From Candidatus Gastranaerophilales bacterium (lineage in GTDB: Bacteria; Cyanobacteriota; Vampirovibrionia; Gastranaerophilales; Gastranaerophilaceae): 14,599 bases of DNA. Shown piece after piece: positions 7,236 through 13,716 of the stretch. The DNA is taken from NCBI GenBank assembly GCA_944323495.1, contig CALUSZ010000163.1, positions 1 to 14,599 on the forward strand, in the 5' to 3' direction. Made by a program: the position numbers and the translations under genes. Each line of letters starts with the position of its first letter. The stretch's first letter is position 1. The notes beneath the pieces were generated by a model, which saw only the letters and a program-made list of their open reading frames with translations, was not told the origin of the DNA and searched no databases.

Positions 7236-7241
7236 ATTATC
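7236..7241 (-). promoter_or_regulatory. Possible -10 box of the HNH-like gene
   Basis: GATAAT on the minus strand, giving a start site near 7229 and a leader of about 17 nt that carries the AGGGAAA ribosome site. It is flanked by CCCTG (7224-7228) and CAGGG (7241-7245), a 5-bp inverted repeat that may be incidental. Confidence 0.35.
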
Positions 7242-7308
7242 AGGGATTTTGATTATTTACAAGAAAAAATCAATAGCAAAAATTATTTTTAGAAGGTTTT
7301 AATGGAGT

Positions 7309-7938
7309 ATGAGATCTGATACAAGTTTTAAAGGAATACCTGTTGCAAAGGCCAAAACCCCTTTTAATACATTCCAAATATATAAAATAACGACTAACGA
7401 TAATGATTTTATAAAGAAAGTTCAGCATAATATTAATCTAAAAAAGCTTATGCCGGGCCTGAAAAATGAGACTTATGATATTTGGGAAGCAGTAACAGAT
7501 TCTGCCCTTTCGACAGGATTACACAATAGCAGCACAGTAGTTCTTGCAACAGAAAATAGACCTTGTGGTGCAATGAATTTTTCTCAAAATAAAACTTCTT
7601 TTGATTTGAACTATATTAGCACCTGGCCCATAAAAAAAGGTGAAAAAGTTCCGTTTGCAGGAAAAACTCTTTTTATGGAATTATGCAGACGCTTTTTAGA
7701 AGAAAAATTATCATCAATAAATCTGATTGCACTCAGATATGCGCCATTTGATCCTGTCGGCAAATATTTAAGACTGGGTTTTAAACCGTATGGAGGAAAT
7801 GATTACGCAGAAATTATGCGCATTAACAAAGAACGCGTAAAAAATACATTTGAGACTCTCAAAGAGAATATTTCTCTTGAGCCTATCAAAGATGCTAAAA
7901 ATATTGATTTACTGCAAGAGTTAAATATCAATGCCTGA
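7309..7938 (+). CDS. GNAT-like N-acetyltransferase
   Basis: 209 residues. The central part has a GNAT layout: strand TVVLATENRPCGAMNFSQ (about 75-93), a loop and helix for acetyl-CoA (PIKKGEKVPFAGKTLFMELCRRFLEEK, 107-133), then strand SINLIALRYA and the typical end DPVGKYLRLGFKPYG (148-162). The classic RxxGxG/A loop is degraded to FAGKT, so cofactor binding needs proof. The head contains SFKGIPVAKA (6-15) and the tail (175-209) is helical. First in-frame ATG is 7309. AGAAGG (7291-7296) is 12 nt away, while the nearer GGAG (7304-7307) is too close. A five-codon frame ATGGAGTATGAGATCTGA (7302-7319) overlaps the start out of frame. Divergent from the HNH-like gene across 96 nt, convergent with metG (2-nt gap). 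Substrate unknown. Confidence 0.7.
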   Translation: MRSDTSFKGIPVAKAKTPFNTFQIYKITTNDNDFIKKVQHNINLKKLMPGLKNETYDIWEAVTDSALSTGLHNSSTVVLATENRPCGAMNFSQNKTSFDLNYISTWPIKKGEKVPFAGKTLFMELCRRFLEEKLSSINLIALRYAPFDPVGKYLRLGFKPYGGNDYAEIMRINKERVKNTFETLKENISLEPIKDAKNIDLLQELNINA

Positions 7939-7940
7939 TT

Positions 7941-9494
7941 TTATTTCTTTTTATCCGCAAGCTCGCTGTCCATTCTTAAGAATACAGGTTTGATATTCTC
8001 CTTATCAATCAAGTGTCCTGCTTTAAGCGAATTACAGGTTATATCATCAAGCTTTGTATTCAAATCATACCCAAGCTGTTCTGCCATTCTTGAGGCAATA
8101 TTCGGGCAATAGGGGTAAATGAGAGATGATATAACTGTCATTACTTGAAGTACGTTTGTTAACACTTCTCCGCATTTATCCATCTTTTCTTCTTTTGCAA
8201 GAGTCCAGGGGGCATTATCGGTTACATATTTGTTTGTAACATCAACAAGCTCAATAATCTTTTGTGCTGCTTCCTGAACTTCAAAATAATCGAAATGGTG
8301 CTTTACTTCCTTAACCGTTTCAAGCGCTTGTTTTTCAAGCTCGTTTTTATTCAAAAATTCCGATCTTATATCGCCGTCAAAATATTTAACAAGCATTGAT
8401 AAGGTTCTATTTAGAAGATTTCCCATAGAGTTTGCAAGGTGAGCGTTAACCTTCTCTTTAAAATCTTCATCAGAATAATTTCCGTCTTTTCCGCAAGGTG
8501 CAGCTGATGCCATATAATACCTCAATGGATCCGGAATATCCAAATTAAATGCTTCTAAAACTGAAGTTGGGGAGATTACGTTTCCTAAAGACTTAGACAT
8601 CTTTGTCTGGTCAATCGTAATCCAGCCGTGTGCAAGAATGTGTTTAGGAAGCGGCAGATCAAGCGCCATAAGTATTGCTATCCAGTAGATGCTGTGGAAT
8701 TTCAAGATATCTTTACCGATTACCTGAACATCAGCCGGCCAAAGTTTTTCAAACTTTTCACTGCTGCCGTCCGGATCATATCCGATTGCTGTAATATAAT
8801 TTGACAGTGCATCAATCCAAACATATATAACCTGTTCAGCATCATCAAGAACAGGAATCCCCCAGTTAACATTCGATTTCACACGAGAAACCGAGATATC
8901 TTCAATATTCTCAAGCTGATTGATTACCTCATTTGCCCTGAATGCCGGTACTATGAAATCCGGATTAGTTTTTATGTGCTTAATTATTGCATCTTTGTAT
9001 TTAGTAAGCTTAAAGAAATAATTTTCTTCCTCAATAACTTCCGGCTTTTTCATATGGTTAGGACAGAGCCCGTCCTCTGTTAAATCCTTTTCACTCAAAA
9101 ATGCTTCACAGCCGGAGCAGTAGAGACCAGTATAAGAGTGTTTATAAATATCTCCTTTATCAACAAGTTTTTTAAAAATCTTTTGTACAATCTTTGTATG
9201 CTGTTCATCCGTTGTTCTTATAAACTGGGAATAATCTATATCAAGAGCCTTCCAGGCATCTTTAAATTTTTGGGCGTTCATATCGCAAAATTCTTTAGGA
9301 GAAATCCCTTTTTCAGCAGCTGTTTTTTGTATTTTAATTCCGTGCTCGTCAGTACCTGTTAAAAAATACGTTTCTTCACATCTTTGAGTAAAATGTCTAT
9401 AGATAACATCAGTAAGTATTTTTTCATAAGCATGCCCGATATGCGGAGCACCGTTTACATAATCAATCGCTGTTGTTGTATAAAATTTTGCCAT
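7941..9494 (-). CDS. metG: Methionyl-tRNA synthetase
   Basis: A 517-residue class Ia synthetase that charges tRNA-Met in the cytosol. HIGH motif at 18-21 (APHIGHAYE), KMSKS at 298-302 (TKMSKSLGN), and one zinc knuckle C126-x2-C129 ... C144-x2-H147 in the connective domain, as in the Thermus-type enzyme. The catalytic-domain strand VIYVWIDALSNY is intact. The helical anticodon domain follows (about 370-500). The C-terminal EMAP-like tRNA-binding domain found in longer MetRS is absent, giving the short form. ATG start at 9494 has AAGGGA 10 nt upstream. A single GGGGTAAATGAG (8112-8123) lies on the non-coding strand within the codons for LIYPY. Confidence 0.97.
   Translation of the reverse strand: MAKFYTTTAIDYVNGAPHIGHAYEKILTDVIYRHFTQRCEETYFLTGTDEHGIKIQKTAAEKGISPKEFCDMNAQKFKDAWKALDIDYSQFIRTTDEQHTKIVQKIFKKLVDKGDIYKHSYTGLYCSGCEAFLSEKDLTEDGLCPNHMKKPEVIEEENYFFKLTKYKDAIIKHIKTNPDFIVPAFRANEVINQLENIEDISVSRVKSNVNWGIPVLDDAEQVIYVWIDALSNYITAIGYDPDGSSEKFEKLWPADVQVIGKDILKFHSIYWIAILMALDLPLPKHILAHGWITIDQTKMSKSLGNVISPTSVLEAFNLDIPDPLRYYMASAAPCGKDGNYSDEDFKEKVNAHLANSMGNLLNRTLSMLVKYFDGDIRSEFLNKNELEKQALETVKEVKHHFDYFEVQEAAQKIIELVDVTNKYVTDNAPWTLAKEEKMDKCGEVLTNVLQVMTVISSLIYPYCPNIASRMAEQLGYDLNTKLDDITCNSLKAGHLIDKENIKPVFLRMDSELADKKK
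8112..8123 (+). repeat. Single GGGGTAAATGAG copy inside metG
   Basis: Exact 12-bp match to the mazG repeat unit, on the strand opposite to metG. Here it encodes conserved-looking residues on the other strand, so it is not a simple insertion. Confidence 0.6.
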
Positions 9495-9526
9495 ATTCTT
9501 TAATTCCCTTTTTAACTTTTACAAAG

Positions 9527-9535
9527 ATTATAACA
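9527..9535 (-). promoter_or_regulatory. Extended -10 promoter of metG
   Basis: On the minus strand TGTTATAAT, an extended -10 (TGn then TATAAT). The predicted start site near 9520 gives a leader of about 26 nt that includes AAGGGA (9510-9505). It lies between the TPR gene stop and metG, so metG has its own promoter. Confidence 0.55.
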
Positions 9536-9550
9536 TAAAAATTTACAACA

Positions 9551-11212
9551 CTAGCCTTCTACAGAGGCAAGAAGCGCATTAATTTCTGCAATTAAGTCCT
9601 CATTTGTTGTTTTAACAGCATTCACCAGAGCTTTCTTTAAAAGAGATTTTGCTTTATTCGGGCTGTTAAAATCAATCATAATCTGTGCTGCTGATTTATA
9701 ATTCAAGGCAATCTCTTCGCGGGAATTTGTCTTTTCATAGTTTTTTACAGCCTCCGCGTAATACTTTAATGCCTTATCATTCTTCTTAAACTGAACACAA
9801 GCATCAGCAGTATTCGACAAAACATAGCCCTTCATTGAACTATCTGTAGTCTGTTCAATTAATTTTCTTGCAACATCATAGTAATCAAAAGCATTTTCAT
9901 CATATTTATCAGTAAAAATATTCGCCATTCTTGTCAATGAATCAGACTGGCCGATTAAATCATCAGACTTTCCGGCGTATGAAATTGAAGTCATGTAATG
10001 ATTCAATGCCGGTACAATCTCGTTTACGTCATCATAAATCTGCGCCATAGAAAAATGCGCTCTGGATTTTACGTTAACATCGGTTGTATATTGTAATGAT
10101 TTGTTATAACTATTCAGAGCCTGCACAAAATGGTCATTATCATCATAAATTTTACCAATCTCAAGGCAGATTCTGGATTGTGTTTCATTATCCTTAAGCT
10201 CGCCGGCCCTTAGGAATGCCTCTTTAAAAATCTGCATTGCCTTTTGTGGATTGTTTGAAAATGCTTGTTTTTTAGCTTCTACAAACAGGGATTTTAATTT
10301 TGTATCTTGTGGAATGATGGTTATATTGGGTTTTTTAGAAATTGTTTTCTGCGCCTGCGTAAACTCTTCTTCAAGCGAAAGTTCTTCCGGTTCAAATTCA
10401 AGAATCTCTTCCTTTGGAGCTACAGGTGCTTCTTCCTGTGCAATTGGAGCTTCCTGAACTTCTTTGGACTGCGCTTTCGGCTTTGGATTATTCTCCGGAA
10501 ATTTTACAAGGAAACTCGGATTAACTTCATCTTCATTATAACTGTAGTTAATCTTTTGCAAGAATAATGCGTCAAGCCAGTTTTGAACAACTTTTGAATC
10601 CTTATTAAGCGTCTCGGATATATATTTGTCTAATAAAGATGCTGCAATCTTTAAATTACTCTGAATAAGATTAACCTGCGGCTGCGGCTCTCTAACCTGT
10701 GTTTCTACAATTTGCAGATAATGATTAACCTGCTCTTCAATATCCTCTGGAGTTGCAATTGCTTTGATTGTATTTCTGAAATCTTTTAAAATTTGCGCTA
10801 TGTTAACCTTATTGCTTCTTTGAGGTCTTGCAGCCGGTTGAGGCGCCTGAGGCGCAGGATTTTGCGAAATAGGTTGATAACCTGCCTGCGCTGCCTGATA
10901 TTGCATCGGATTAATCTGATTTTGGCTGTATCTGATTGGAGGCGGCGTCTGAACTTGATATGTCTGTCTCTGCGGAGAAGTCGGATATGCACTGTTAGCA
11001 GGCGAATAAACAGCCTGACGAGGAGCTCCCGGCTGTACCTGCTGCATATCTTCCGCCCTGCCGCGAGCTACAACATGCTGATTCTGGCGTTGCTGCTGCT
11101 GGTCTTGCGCGTTACCGTTATGACCGTCCTTGTCAGTACCGTCACTGCCTGCGTTATAATTGCCTCGCTGCGGATAAGGGCGCGGGCGTACTGTGTTCAT
11201 TGTGTTAAACAA
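9551..11212 (-). CDS. TPR-repeat protein with a long Q/P-rich N-terminal region
   Basis: About 553 residues. The first 140 or so are low-complexity and rich in Gln, Pro, Asn and Arg, with runs such as QQQQRQNQ, so probably disordered. A short helical segment follows (IAQILKDFRNTIKAIATPEDIEEQVNHYLQIVE), then an acidic/Pro/Ala linker (about 245-300), then at least five tetratricopeptide repeats to the end (ALNSYNKSLQYT, ALNHYMTSISYA, ALKYYAEAVKNY, AKSLLKKALVNA). TPR domains hold protein partners; no enzyme domain, signal peptide or membrane segment is seen. Start: GGAAGGA (11228-11222) is 9 nt from a TTG at 11212. Alternatives are TTG at 11218 (3 nt, too close) and ATG at 11200 (21 nt, far). 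A 19-bp palindrome overlaps its likely promoter. It could be a scaffold of an export or pilus machine, but that is a guess. Confidence 0.82.
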   Translation of the reverse strand: MFNTMNTVRPRPYPQRGNYNAGSDGTDKDGHNGNAQDQQQQRQNQHVVARGRAEDMQQVQPGAPRQAVYSPANSAYPTSPQRQTYQVQTPPPIRYSQNQINPMQYQAAQAGYQPISQNPAPQAPQPAARPQRSNKVNIAQILKDFRNTIKAIATPEDIEEQVNHYLQIVETQVREPQPQVNLIQSNLKIAASLLDKYISETLNKDSKVVQNWLDALFLQKINYSYNEDEVNPSFLVKFPENNPKPKAQSKEVQEAPIAQEEAPVAPKEEILEFEPEELSLEEEFTQAQKTISKKPNITIIPQDTKLKSLFVEAKKQAFSNNPQKAMQIFKEAFLRAGELKDNETQSRICLEIGKIYDDNDHFVQALNSYNKSLQYTTDVNVKSRAHFSMAQIYDDVNEIVPALNHYMTSISYAGKSDDLIGQSDSLTRMANIFTDKYDENAFDYYDVARKLIEQTTDSSMKGYVLSNTADACVQFKKNDKALKYYAEAVKNYEKTNSREEIALNYKSAAQIMIDFNSPNKAKSLLKKALVNAVKTTNEDLIAEINALLASVEG

Positions 11213-11231
11213 TATCAACCGTCCTTCCTTT

Positions 11232-11250
11232 AATAATATCGGATATTATT
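11232..11250. promoter_or_regulatory. 19-bp perfect palindrome, candidate operator of the TPR gene
   Basis: AATAATATC-G-GATATTATT, two 9-bp arms around one central base. It lies directly upstream of the TPR ribosome site and includes TATTAT and AATAAT, either of which could be the -10 box on the minus strand, so a bound repressor would cover the promoter. The 9-1-9 geometry and ATAAT/ATTAT outer arms recall Fur/PerR boxes, but only about half of the positions match the Fur consensus. Confidence 0.5.
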
Positions 11251-11336
11251 CAAGGTTCTTTACCGTTTTATTAAAATTTCATTTGTTTAGATGATATTTA
11301 TTTAATGAATAACTTTAAGAAGTCATGTTTTTAGGT

Positions 11337-11342
11337 TAAAAT
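11337..11342 (+). promoter_or_regulatory. -10 box of coaBC, leaderless arrangement
   Basis: TAAAAT ending 6 nt before the coaBC ATG at 11349, so the predicted +1 is the A of the start codon. No Shine-Dalgarno sequence lies upstream. Confidence 0.4.
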
Positions 11343-11348
11343 GTATTT

Positions 11349-12527
11349 ATGCTAAAGGGTAAAAATATTTTAATCGGGATTACAGGCGGTATCGCAGCGT
11401 ATAAAATATGCACGCTTATCAGGCTTTATAGGAAAGCAGAAGCCAATGTAAGAGTTGTATTAACTCCAAATGCCTTAAATTTTGTTACAAAACTGACTCT
11501 GCAAACACTGTCCAACAACGAAGTCTATGTTGAAAATTTTGAAATCGATGAATACAAACCAGAACACATTGCGCTTACAGAGGCTGACATTTTTGTAATT
11601 GCGCCGGCAAGCGCCAATACAATCTCTAAACTCGCTAACGGAATCTGCGACAATCTGCTTTTGTCAACGGCCTGTGCGTTTAATAATCCGTTTCTGATTG
11701 TTCCTGCAATGAATACAAATATGTGGAACAACCCGCTTATCCAAGAAAATATAAACAAATTAAAAACCACAGGATACCATATACTGGAGCCGGAAAGCGG
11801 TTATCTTGCCTGCGGAACAAGCGGAGTAGGAAGAATGAGGGAAGTCGAAGAAATATTTGATAAAACTGTAGAGATTTTATCAGGCAGGCTCAAGGGTAAA
11901 AAGATATTGATAACAGCCGGCGGTACAAAAGAAAAAATTGATCCCGTCAGATACATCTCTAACTCGTCTTCCGGAAAAATGGGGCTTGCGCTCGCAGATG
12001 AAGCTTACGCCATGGGAGCGGAAGTAACACTTATTTCAACCTTTAAAACAGATAAAAAGTATAAAAATATCGTAACAGAATCAGCCCTGGAGATGGAAAA
12101 AGCCGTAAAAGAAAACCTCACTGCCCAGGATTGTGTAATTATGGCGGCTGCAGTTGCTGATTACAGGGTTGAGAATTATTCTGAACAAAAGATTAAAAAA
12201 GGGGTAAATGGAGGGGTAAATGATGAGCTTACTCTGAAGCTTATTAAGAACCCTGATATATTGAAATCTATTTCAAACTCTTCAGAGAATACCAAAATCG
12301 TTGGATTTTGCGCAGAGAGCGAAAACTTGATTGAGAATGCTAAAATCAAGATTAAAAACAAAGGGTGTGATTACTTAATTGCAAACGATATTTCAAGGAA
12401 AGATATCGGATTCAACAGCGACAAGAATGAAGTTTACATTCTTGACAAAAACCTTAATATAAAACATATTGAAAAAGATACCAAACAAAATATAGCCAAA
12501 CGTATTTTGGAGGAGATTTTTGAATAA
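11349..12527 (+). CDS. coaBC: Bifunctional phosphopantothenoylcysteine decarboxylase / phosphopantothenate-cysteine ligase
   Basis: 392 residues catalysing two steps of coenzyme A synthesis. The CoaC half (1-180) is a flavoprotein: GGIAAYK at 13-19, catalytic His73 in EHIALTEAD, PAMNTNMW (119-126), and Cys155 in ACGTSGVGRM. The CoaB half (183-392) opens with KKILITAGGTKEKIDPVRYISNSSSGK (N205), followed by AAVADYR, K281-I-K-K284, NPDIL and GFCAES. Compared with E. coli Dfp, the loop between KIKK and DELT is two residues longer and reads GVNGGVN, encoded by a tandem 12-bp repeat. Starts at ATG 11349 on an inferred leaderless mRNA. Its last codons contain the GGAGG ribosome site of the next gene, which overlaps it by 8 nt. 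Confidence 0.97.
   Translation: MLKGKNILIGITGGIAAYKICTLIRLYRKAEANVRVVLTPNALNFVTKLTLQTLSNNEVYVENFEIDEYKPEHIALTEADIFVIAPASANTISKLANGICDNLLLSTACAFNNPFLIVPAMNTNMWNNPLIQENINKLKTTGYHILEPESGYLACGTSGVGRMREVEEIFDKTVEILSGRLKGKKILITAGGTKEKIDPVRYISNSSSGKMGLALADEAYAMGAEVTLISTFKTDKKYKNIVTESALEMEKAVKENLTAQDCVIMAAAVADYRVENYSEQKIKKGVNGGVNDELTLKLIKNPDILKSISNSSENTKIVGFCAESENLIENAKIKIKNKGCDYLIANDISRKDIGFNSDKNEVYILDKNLNIKHIEKDTKQNIAKRILEEIFE
12201..12224 (+). repeat. Tandem GGGGTAAATGNN repeat in the coaBC loop
   Basis: Two adjacent 12-bp units, GGGGTAAATGGA and GGGGTAAATGAT, differing only in the last two bases. In frame they read G-V-N-G then G-V-N-D. The reading frame is the same as in mazG. Confidence 0.8.
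12509..12516 (+). promoter_or_regulatory. Ribosome binding site that fixes the TTG start of the NIF3-like gene
   Basis: GGAGGAGA inside the end of coaBC; GGAGG (12509-12513) is 6 nt from the TTG at 12520. No ATG or GTG in the same frame is nearby. Confidence 0.75.
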
Positions 12528-13182
12528 ATATGAGATTGTTAAAAGAATAGAGGATTTTGCGCCGTTAGAAACTCAAGAGAGCTGGGATTCAAGCGGCTGG
12601 GGGGTAGATAAGGACGGGCGTGAAGTAAACAAAATCCTTTTTGCACTTACAATAACAGATGATGTAGTTAAACAGGCAAGAGAATCCGGCTGTGATATGA
12701 TAATTTCACATCACCCGCTCTTTTTTGTACCGCTTGAATACAAAGATATTAATATTTATTCAGCGCATACAAATCTTGATAGAGCAGAAGGCGGTACAAC
12801 AGATACTCTGATTAATGTTCTAGGGTTCAAAAAAAACAGAAATGAAGATTTTTTAAGAGTTGTCGAATTGGAAAGCCCGATTACAGTCGAAGATTTGCGC
12901 AAAAAACTCCTGAAAATATCGCCTAATTTGAGATATGTCAACAATAAGGGTGTAGAAAAGATAAAAACAATAGGATTTTGCGCCGGCTCAGGCTCTGAAT
13001 TTATTGGCAAGACAGACGCTTTTGTCACCGGTGATATAAAATTCCATACAGCACTTGATGCTGATACAGTTCTTTTTGATATAGGCCATTTCGAGAGTGA
13101 AATTTTTGCGCCAAAACTACTCATGGAAATTTGCGGCACAGGAGGACTAATAGCAGATGAAAAGAGTCCTTTTATTTATTAG
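12520..13182 (+). CDS. NIF3/YbgI-family dinuclear metal protein
   Basis: 220 residues, slightly shorter than E. coli YbgI (247). All family metal motifs are present: IISHHPLFF (His64, His65), SAHTNLDRAEGG (His83 to Asp87), TGDIKFH (170-176), and DIGHFESE (His190, Glu194). The early SWDSSGWGVDKDGREVNKI corresponds to the family's WDNxGLxxG region. The biochemical role of NIF3 proteins is still uncertain (GTP cyclohydrolase I type 2 labels are by homology only); the conserved bimetal site suggests hydrolase activity in the cytosol. TTG start chosen from the strong upstream ribosome site. Overlaps coaBC by 8 nt and the next gene by 26 nt, so the three genes are translated as a coupled operon. 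Confidence 0.92.
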   Translation: MNKYEIVKRIEDFAPLETQESWDSSGWGVDKDGREVNKILFALTITDDVVKQARESGCDMIISHHPLFFVPLEYKDINIYSAHTNLDRAEGGTTDTLINVLGFKKNRNEDFLRVVELESPITVEDLRKKLLKISPNLRYVNNKGVEKIKTIGFCAGSGSEFIGKTDAFVTGDIKFHTALDADTVLFDIGHFESEIFAPKLLMEICGTGGLIADEKSPFIY

Positions 13183-13705
13183 TATATTTTTGCTTACAGC
13201 CCTTACAGCGCTTGCGTATGAAACTATTATTATTAAGTTTCCGGACAAAGAATTGTGGGTTAAAGCTTATTATAAGAAAGTAAACAACGAAGCCATTCTT
13301 CAATATGTTCCAAACGGACAGACCAGCAATAATTGGAATAGAACAGTTGTTGTCCATTCATACAAAAATTCAAATTATCCGATAAATATATTCTTGAATA
13401 ATAATATGGCCCGAATGAAAAAAATTAACCCAACAGCTCAGTATAAAACTCTAAGACTTACCGCATATGACGCTATTGTCGGAAGGTGTACTGATGATTA
13501 TGGAAATGTAAAAGGCCAGTGTGAGTTTTTAAGAGCAACCAAAGGTTATGAAGGTATTGTAACCATTCATTATATGAATAAGAATAAAGAAAACTTTATG
13601 GATGAGTATTCCAAATGGTACAATATTATTAAAAAAGCTCGCCTCTATAACAGCTACTATAGAGACGAGCGAATACTTGATAAAGCAGAATATTTTGAAC
13701 TGTAA
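13157..13705 (+). CDS. Secreted protein of unknown function
   Basis: 182 residues, family not recognised. A clear signal peptide (MKR, then a hydrophobic core, likely cut after ALA near residue 20) leads to a mature protein of about 160 residues rich in Tyr, Asn and Lys, starting YETIIIKFPDKELWVKAYYKK. Two cysteines (in GRCTDDYGNVKGQCEF) are 10 residues apart and could form a disulfide outside the membrane. There is no lipobox or further membrane segment. The ATG lies inside the end of the NIF3-like gene, with GGAGG 11 nt upstream. The DNA for the C-terminal KARLYNSYYRDER forms, on the opposite strand, the terminator of the convergent prepilin gene. Confidence 0.8.
   Translation: MKRVLLFISIFLLTALTALAYETIIIKFPDKELWVKAYYKKVNNEAILQYVPNGQTSNNWNRTVVVHSYKNSNYPINIFLNNNMARMKKINPTAQYKTLRLTAYDAIVGRCTDDYGNVKGQCEFLRATKGYEGIVTIHYMNKNKENFMDEYSKWYNIIKKARLYNSYYRDERILDKAEYFEL
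13631..13670 (-). terminator. Intrinsic terminator of the prepilin-like gene, inside the opposite ORF
   Basis: On the minus strand a 13-bp stem: GCTCG, T, CTCTATA pairs with TATAGAG, G, CGAGC (one U-G wobble), around an 8-nt loop, followed directly by TTTTTT (13636-13631). It begins 46 nt after the prepilin stop codon. On the plus strand the wobble becomes a C-A mismatch and no T-run follows, so it works in one direction only. Confidence 0.85.
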
Positions 13706-13716
13706 CAGTTTTGATG

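Noticed and set aside
7249..7273. TTGATT-N13-AATCAA inverted repeat between the HNH-like and GNAT-like genes
   Set aside because: Six-base AT-rich arms with a long spacer are expected by chance in DNA of this composition.
7302..7319. Five-codon upstream frame overlapping the GNAT-like start, as a regulatory leader peptide
   Set aside because: Well spaced from AGAAGG, but too short to distinguish from chance; noted only in the gene entry.
10793..11233. 146-codon plus-strand frame rich in Arg and Leu opposite the TPR gene
   Set aside because: Its composition is what the Gln/Pro-rich head of the TPR protein gives on the other strand; no ribosome site and no family resemblance.
12600..12609. 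GGGGTAGAT-like sequence in the NIF3-like gene as a further repeat copy
   Set aside because: One mismatch to the core, and it encodes the family's usual Gly-Val-Asp/Pro region, so it is ordinary coding sequence.
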